Shown in pieces: positions 59,925-64,000 of a stretch of DNA of 64,000 nt (position 1 is the first letter of the stretch; each line of letters starts with the position of its first letter). This DNA is from JBHEBG01 sp046557915. Its GTDB lineage: Bacteria; Bacteroidota; Bacteroidia; Flavobacteriales; Flavobacteriaceae. The translations under genes were made by a program, and so were the position numbers. The stretch lies in contig NZ_JBHEBG010000004.1 in assembly GCF_046557915.1 (NCBI RefSeq), forward strand, positions 1 to 64,000, read 5' to 3'. Under the pieces are notes generated by a model that searched no databases, was not told the DNA's origin, and saw only the letters and a list, made by a program, of their open reading frames with translations.

Positions 59925-61064
59925 TCATTTTTTTCGGTTTAATTCAATATCATAAATCTTCCTCCCTAAAGCTGCCAGAAAGGGTATGCCTATATCGTCA
60001 TATTCATAGGCGTCATCATTAAAGATACCATCTTTGTTTACCAATAGGGTAGCTGTTAACATAAATTCTACATTATTTTTTGAGTCTATAATATAAGCGC
60101 AATCCGTAAGGGTTCCGTAAGCGTATCCTACCTTATTATAGATTTTAAAATGTTCCGGTATATCTTCGGTGGTATCTCCGAACATAAAAAATTTTACATA
60201 ACTATCATAATACCGCTCGGGATCGTAGCCCAGTGTATTGGGTAAGCTGTGCATGGCCTGTAGTAAAAATTGTCGCTGGGCATCGTTAATTTTAAATTGT
60301 TGGGATGCTGTAAACTCTTTAGGGAACAGCGTACGTTTAAGTACCCCGTGTTGTGCCGCTATCGGATAATAATTTTTAAGGCTAAAGTCAAAAGGTTCTT
60401 CCACCAGTATGTCATCGGAATAGTAGCCCAAACCCTTGGTAACCCCTTTTAAATGTAAGGTTTTAGGAGGTCGGTTTATGCTATGCTCCAAAAGATGCGT
60501 AGTACTGTCATTGAGGTATATCACCAGGGGTTTTGTGGTTACATCATCTGCATTTGTGGTAGATAGCCTATGTGAGATGCGCACAGGGGCAATAGCCTTC
60601 TCTTCCAATGATTTGTTGATATAATCTTGTCCCAAGAACTCCAAAAGTCTATTATAGGCCTCATTATCACTTACGGCAAAAATCTTTGAGATTTCTTTGG
60701 CGAAGGTAGTCTCAACGGAATCTCCTTCCACATAAAACTTGGTATTCATGGTAAGAATATCCAAAGTGTTTAGTTTTTCCAGCGTTAGCACGGCAATAGG
60801 AAATTTGACCGTACTTGCCGGATAAAAATAGGCATCCTTGTCTACCTGAAAATCATAGTCCGTGAGTTGGGTGCTATCTGCAGTTCTGTCTATTCTTGTA
60901 TAACGGATCTGCAATTCGTGTTGTGCCAAGCTATCCATGACACGTTTAATGTTGGGGTCTTGCGATTTTAGCGCTAATAGCAATGGATTGGATGGTGCTT
61001 CAGCGGTTTCGCAAGCATTCAACAAGGGAAGTACTGCAAGGAAAAGGAAAAACTTTTTTTTCAA
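59925..61064 (-). CDS. Class A beta-lactamase-like serine hydrolase (lipoprotein)
   Basis: 379 residues with a TTG start and a lipoprotein signal (FLFLAVLPLLNAC). The SxxK motif is FYPASTVKF (Ser84, Lys87), and the SDN-like motif is AVSDNEAYNRLLEFLG. The usual C-terminal KTG is not clear, so it is more likely a penicillin-recognising hydrolase or peptidase of unknown substrate than a resistance enzyme. Likely anchored in the periplasm or outer membrane. Confidence 0.88.
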   Translation of the reverse strand: MKKKFFLFLAVLPLLNACETAEAPSNPLLLALKSQDPNIKRVMDSLAQHELQIRYTRIDRTADSTQLTDYDFQVDKDAYFYPASTVKFPIAVLTLEKLNTLDILTMNTKFYVEGDSVETTFAKEISKIFAVSDNEAYNRLLEFLGQDYINKSLEEKAIAPVRISHRLSTTNADDVTTKPLVIYLNDSTTHLLEHSINRPPKTLHLKGVTKGLGYYSDDILVEEPFDFSLKNYYPIAAQHGVLKRTLFPKEFTASQQFKINDAQRQFLLQAMHSLPNTLGYDPERYYDSYVKFFMFGDTTEDIPEHFKIYNKVGYAYGTLTDCAYIIDSKNNVEFMLTATLLVNKDGIFNDDAYEYDDIGIPFLAALGRKIYDIELNRKK

Positions 61065-61109
61065 GACGGTTTTGTTTTATCTAAGGTTTGGCGTAAAACT
61101 GTCTGGGCT

Positions 61110-61349
61110 TCATTCTTCAGCGATTTCACCTCTATGAGGTAAAAGGGCATCTCTTACGGAGATCATATAGCTTTCATCTACGGTCATAAAGGCAATACTG
61201 TGCAGCTCACTCAATGATTTAAACCCCGTATCGTTACAATCTAGCCCTTCCATCAAAATATATTCCTTCAAATGCTTCTCATGATGTTCAGCTATTTTTA
61301 ACGAATCTGGACCCCTAAAATCCCAAATCAATTTTATTTTTTTTCCCAA
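61110..61349 (-). CDS. Small conserved protein of unknown function
   Basis: 79 residues with a TTG start; the frame is open upstream with no ATG. WDFRGPDSLKIAEHHEKHLK and the C-terminal MTVDESYMISVRDALLPHRG suggest a compact alpha/beta fold. I do not recognise it. It lies between the SRPBCC protein and the serine hydrolase on the same strand, about 45 bp from each. Confidence 0.65.
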   Translation of the reverse strand: MGKKIKLIWDFRGPDSLKIAEHHEKHLKEYILMEGLDCNDTGFKSLSELHSIAFMTVDESYMISVRDALLPHRGEIAEE

Positions 61350-61396
61350 TGGTTTATTTTTTGATACTTCCGGAAAATTGGAAGAAAAATTAAAGA

Positions 61397-61852
61397 TTAG
61401 TTTTCGCCTACAGAGACCTCGTCCTCTGCAAAGGCCTTAAAATCTTGAAGGTACTTTAGGGACTGTTTTTTAAAGACCCCTGGCATTAAAAACCCCATGG
61501 CCTTCATCATAAATCCGGAAAATTGGAATTCTGTCTCCGAGACCCATTTGGTGGTATGGTCGTCCATCTGCTTAAAGTAGTTTTTCTGAATGTTATGTAC
61601 ACCTTTGGTATCGTAGGTGGCATGTAGTTCTTCGGGTAGCGCTCTTTTAATAATGGTCTCAACCAAAGTCATTTTGCGCTTTCCAAATTTATAGTTCAAT
61701 TCCATTTTTGCCCCTTCCTGGCCAGGCTGTCCGGATAGAAACTCGTAATTTACCAACCCTTGCTGCCAATGCACCATATTATCTGCATTATCCAACTTTT
61801 TAATAAATTCTTCTCTTGGTAATTTCACCTCAATTTCTACTGTATATCGCAT
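61397..61852 (-). CDS. SRPBCC family protein
   Basis: 151 residues. YTVEIEVKLPREEFIKKLDN starts the polyketide-cyclase/START fold, followed by HWQQGLVNYEFLSGQPGQEG, TLVETIIKRALPEELHATYD and a long C-terminal helix (KKQSLKYLQDFKAFAE). Probably binds a hydrophobic ligand. It heads the minus-strand run that includes the ECF42 factor. Confidence 0.85.
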   Translation of the reverse strand: MRYTVEIEVKLPREEFIKKLDNADNMVHWQQGLVNYEFLSGQPGQEGAKMELNYKFGKRKMTLVETIIKRALPEELHATYDTKGVHNIQKNYFKQMDDHTTKWVSETEFQFSGFMMKAMGFLMPGVFKKQSLKYLQDFKAFAEDEVSVGEN

Positions 61853-61935
61853 TTGCCTATGGGATTGTTATACTAATGTAACAAATTATGAGCTTCGATG
61901 GCTACTAAAAATGTGTTAATGAACATACATAAATC

Positions 61936-61965
61936 TTGTCTAAGCTGATGTATTTGCTATTTTTG
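61936..61965 (+). promoter_or_regulatory. Promoter directly before the PPIase/SurA gene pair
   Basis: TTG (61936-61938), a 19-nt spacer and TATTTTTG (61958-61965). The ATG at 61970 lies 4 nt after the -7 element, so the transcript is expected to be leaderless. Confidence 0.65.
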
Positions 61966-61969
61966 CTGA

Positions 61970-62863
61970 ATGCGTTTTTTGGATATACAAGATTTAAGGT
62001 CTACCGCGCTTATCGGCATTCTATTTCTAATATTGTCGTTAGGATCCTGTAATTCCCTTTTACGTGAAAAAGAGGAGAAGAAACCCCTTGCCAGAGTTGG
62101 GGATACTTATTTGTATCGAGAAGACGTGGCCGCACTGTTGAGCAGTTCCATTTCCAAACAAGACAGTGCGTCTTTTGTAACCAACTATATTAACACATGG
62201 GCATCCAAGCAGTTATTACTTTCCAAGGCAAAGATAAATCTCCCTGAGGACAAACTGACCGAATTTGAACGGTTGGTAGATAACTATCGTACCGATTTGT
62301 ATACAAGGGCCTATAAGGAGGCCTTGGTGCAACAAACGCTAGATACCGCTATTAGTACCTCCCAGCTGCAAAGCTTTTACGAACGGGAAAAGGAGAACTT
62401 TAAACTTAAGGAAGCGTTGGTGAAAATTAGGTTTATTGAGCTGCCCAAACAATTTTTGAATAAAAAAACGGTGGTCAGCAGCTTAAAACGCTTTAATAAA
62501 AAAGATCAGACGTACTTGGACTCTATTGGGGTTCAATTTAGAAAACTAAATTTTAATGACTCCATTTGGGTAAAAGCCTCTAGGGTAATATCGGAAATTC
62601 CTCCGTTGACCCACGAAAACCAAGGTAGATACTTAAAAAAATCACAATTTTTTGAAATGGAGGATTCATTAGGGGTATATTTGGCGAAGGTTACCAATCT
62701 TTTAGAGGTCAATGATATAGCACCATTGCAATTTATAGAACCTACTATAAAACAAGTACTCTTAAATAGACGAAAGTTAAACTACATAAGAAAATTGGAA
62801 ACCGAAATTATAGATGAGGCAATTAAAGAAAGAGAATTTGAAGTTTATGGAGAAGATAAGTAA
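61970..62863 (+). CDS. PrsA/SurA-like periplasmic chaperone lipoprotein
   Basis: 297 residues. A lipoprotein-type signal (TALIGILFLILSLGSCNS, Cys near residue 28) is followed by a SurA_N-like helical domain (LARVGDTYLYREDVAALL). A helical coiled region carries FYEREKENFKLKEALVKIRFI, where the parvulin domain would begin, but the parvulin core is not well kept. It acts as a periplasmic or envelope chaperone for outer-membrane proteins. It overlaps the next gene by 17 nt, so the two are one translational unit. Confidence 0.85.
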   Translation: MRFLDIQDLRSTALIGILFLILSLGSCNSLLREKEEKKPLARVGDTYLYREDVAALLSSSISKQDSASFVTNYINTWASKQLLLSKAKINLPEDKLTEFERLVDNYRTDLYTRAYKEALVQQTLDTAISTSQLQSFYEREKENFKLKEALVKIRFIELPKQFLNKKTVVSSLKRFNKKDQTYLDSIGVQFRKLNFNDSIWVKASRVISEIPPLTHENQGRYLKKSQFFEMEDSLGVYLAKVTNLLEVNDIAPLQFIEPTIKQVLLNRRKLNYIRKLETEIIDEAIKEREFEVYGEDK

Positions 62864-64000
62864 ACTGGGCTATACCCTTTGTTTGTTGGTATGCTCTGGT
62901 CTAGGTTATGCGCAGGAAGTGGATGCCGTAACAGCTACTCAGACAGCACCGGATGAAGTACTCTTGGAGGCTTCTAACGAAGTACAAAAAGATTCTACAG
63001 AAAGTTTTAAAAAAATAAAGCTTGATGGTATTTCCGCTGTGGTAGGGGATTATGTAATCTTGGATTCGGACATTGAAAAGACATTGATAGATCTTAAAAG
63101 TCAGGGAGCATCAACAGCCGATATTACCCGTTGTGGACTTTTGGGCAAGTTAATGGAAGATCGCCTATATGCGCATCAGGCCGTACAGGATAGTATTTTG
63201 GTCTCGGACGATGAGGTAAATGCCACTAGCGAAAGACAAATACAGTCTCTGGTATCCCAAGTAGGTTCTATGGAGAAGGTATTGAAATTTTATAAAAAAG
63301 AGGACGAGGTAAGTTTTAGAGAAGAGCTTTTCGATATAAACAAATTGAGAATGCTCTCCGAAAAAATGCAACAAAAAATAGTTGGAGAGATAGAGATTAC
63401 ACCCGAAGAAGTACGACAGTTCTTCAATAAGATACCCGAGAGCGAAAGACCTGTATTTGGAGCTGAATTGGAGATTGCCCAAATTGTAAAGGAACCGAAG
63501 GCCACCGAAGTTGAAAAACAAAAGGTCATAGACAAATTGAATACGATAAAGGCCGATGTAGAGGAAAACGGTGCAAGCTTTAGCGTTAAAGCGATATTGT
63601 ATTCCCAAGACCCCGGATCTAAATCCAAGGGCGGTTTTTATAGTATGACACGTGAAACGGGTTTTGTAAAAGAATTTAAGGATGTGGCTTTTACGTTGCA
63701 AGAGGGTGAAATTTCCGAACCCTTCGAAACGGTATTTGGGTTTCATATCATCTACATTGAAAAAATACGGGGACAAGAACTAGATTTAAGACATATCCTT
63801 ATTTCACCCGAAATTCCGAAGGAAGCTATTGAGGAAGCACAACGAGAACTAGACAGTATTCGTAAAAAAGTAATTGATGGGCAAATGACTTTTGCGGAAG
63901 CAGCATTTAATTTCTCCGATCAAAAAGAAACCAAGTTTGACGGAGGTCTATTGCGTAACCCCACAAATTTTGATTCTCGTTTTGAGTTAACAAAAATGGA
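62847..64000 (+). CDS. Peptidylprolyl isomerase SurA (3' partial)
   Basis: Runs off the window; 384 complete codons are visible. A signal peptide (TLCLLVCSGLGYAQ) is followed by a SurA_N domain (ISAVVGDYVILDSDIEKTLI, LGKLMEDRLYAHQAVQD) and a first parvulin-type PPIase domain (LEIAQIVKEP, SQDPGSKSKGGFYSM, FGFHIIYIEKIRGQE). A second begins at LDLRHILISPEIP. SurA folds outer-membrane proteins in the periplasm. The start at 62847 overlaps the previous gene by 17 nt. Confidence 0.92.
   Translation, partial: MEKISKLGYTLCLLVCSGLGYAQEVDAVTATQTAPDEVLLEASNEVQKDSTESFKKIKLDGISAVVGDYVILDSDIEKTLIDLKSQGASTADITRCGLLGKLMEDRLYAHQAVQDSILVSDDEVNATSERQIQSLVSQVGSMEKVLKFYKKEDEVSFREELFDINKLRMLSEKMQQKIVGEIEITPEEVRQFFNKIPESERPVFGAELEIAQIVKEPKATEVEKQKVIDKLNTIKADVEENGASFSVKAILYSQDPGSKSKGGFYSMTRETGFVKEFKDVAFTLQEGEISEPFETVFGFHIIYIEKIRGQELDLRHILISPEIPKEAIEEAQRELDSIRKKVIDGQMTFAEAAFNFSDQKETKFDGGLLRNPTNFDSRFELTKM

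Overview
The window is a stretch of chromosome from a marine-type member of the Flavobacteriaceae (Bacteroidota). This rests on the type IX secretion type B sorting domain followed by a PorP/SprF protein, the CarboxypepD_reg-type TonB receptors, the DUF4295 gene after rpmB-rpmG, the TAnnTTTG promoter elements without Shine-Dalgarno sites, and the AT-rich intergenic DNA. I see no phage, transposon, integron, CRISPR array, tRNA or rRNA gene. Nearly all reading frames look intact. The first and last genes run off the window.

Layout. 1-4.7 kb: the end of a secreted adhesin-like protein, its PorP/SprF partner, idi, a PTPS/QueD protein, manA and a small unknown gene. 4.75-12.1 kb (minus strand): DUF4369 lipoprotein, DUF819 membrane protein, HAD phosphatase, DUF5916 outer-membrane protein and PBP1A. 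12.2-16.8 kb: S1/P1 nuclease, AraC regulator, small secreted protein, MOSC protein, cupin-like protein and a Crp/Fnr regulator. 16.9-27.6 kb: a compact 11-gene acyl-CoA catabolic operon. 27.6-29.1 kb: small membrane protein plus an ECF sigma factor and its probable membrane anti-sigma partner. 29.1-37.8 kb: a LacI-controlled locus with TonB receptor, GH63-type glycosylglycerate hydrolase, GNAT, Na+/solute symporter and glycerate kinase. 37.9-57.4 kb: mostly housekeeping genes (htpG, KASIII, recR, a 2-oxoacid dehydrogenase E2, DnaQ-like exonuclease, cinA, rpmB-rpmG, ftsY, rimO), with a second TonB-like barrel protein and a second symporter. 57.4-61.9 kb (minus strand): an ECF42-type sigma factor with its DGPF/YCII protein, a YHS-like mini-protein, two SRPBCC proteins and a class A beta-lactamase-like serine hydrolase. 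62-64 kb: two periplasmic PPIase/SurA-type chaperones.

Two systems stand out. (1) The 29-38 kb locus reads as a complete route for an algal or cyanobacterial compatible solute, mannosylglycerate or glucosylglycerate: outer-membrane uptake, inner-membrane uptake, hydrolysis to hexose plus glycerate, and phosphorylation of glycerate. A perfect palindromic LacI-type operator lies between the divergent regulator and receptor genes. (2) The 17-27.6 kb operon joins a kinase/acyl-CoA dehydrogenase pair of the LvaA/LvaC (ACAD10/11) kind with an ECI1-like isomerase, two MDR reductases, three SDRs, a MaoC hydratase and a DhlA-like haloalkane dehalogenase. This suggests breakdown of an unusual hydroxylated, branched or halogenated acyl chain.

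Functional calls rest on motifs and recalled family features read by eye; no database search was run. Starts were moved from the longest frame where an internal ATG, a promoter element or a family N-terminus argued for it.
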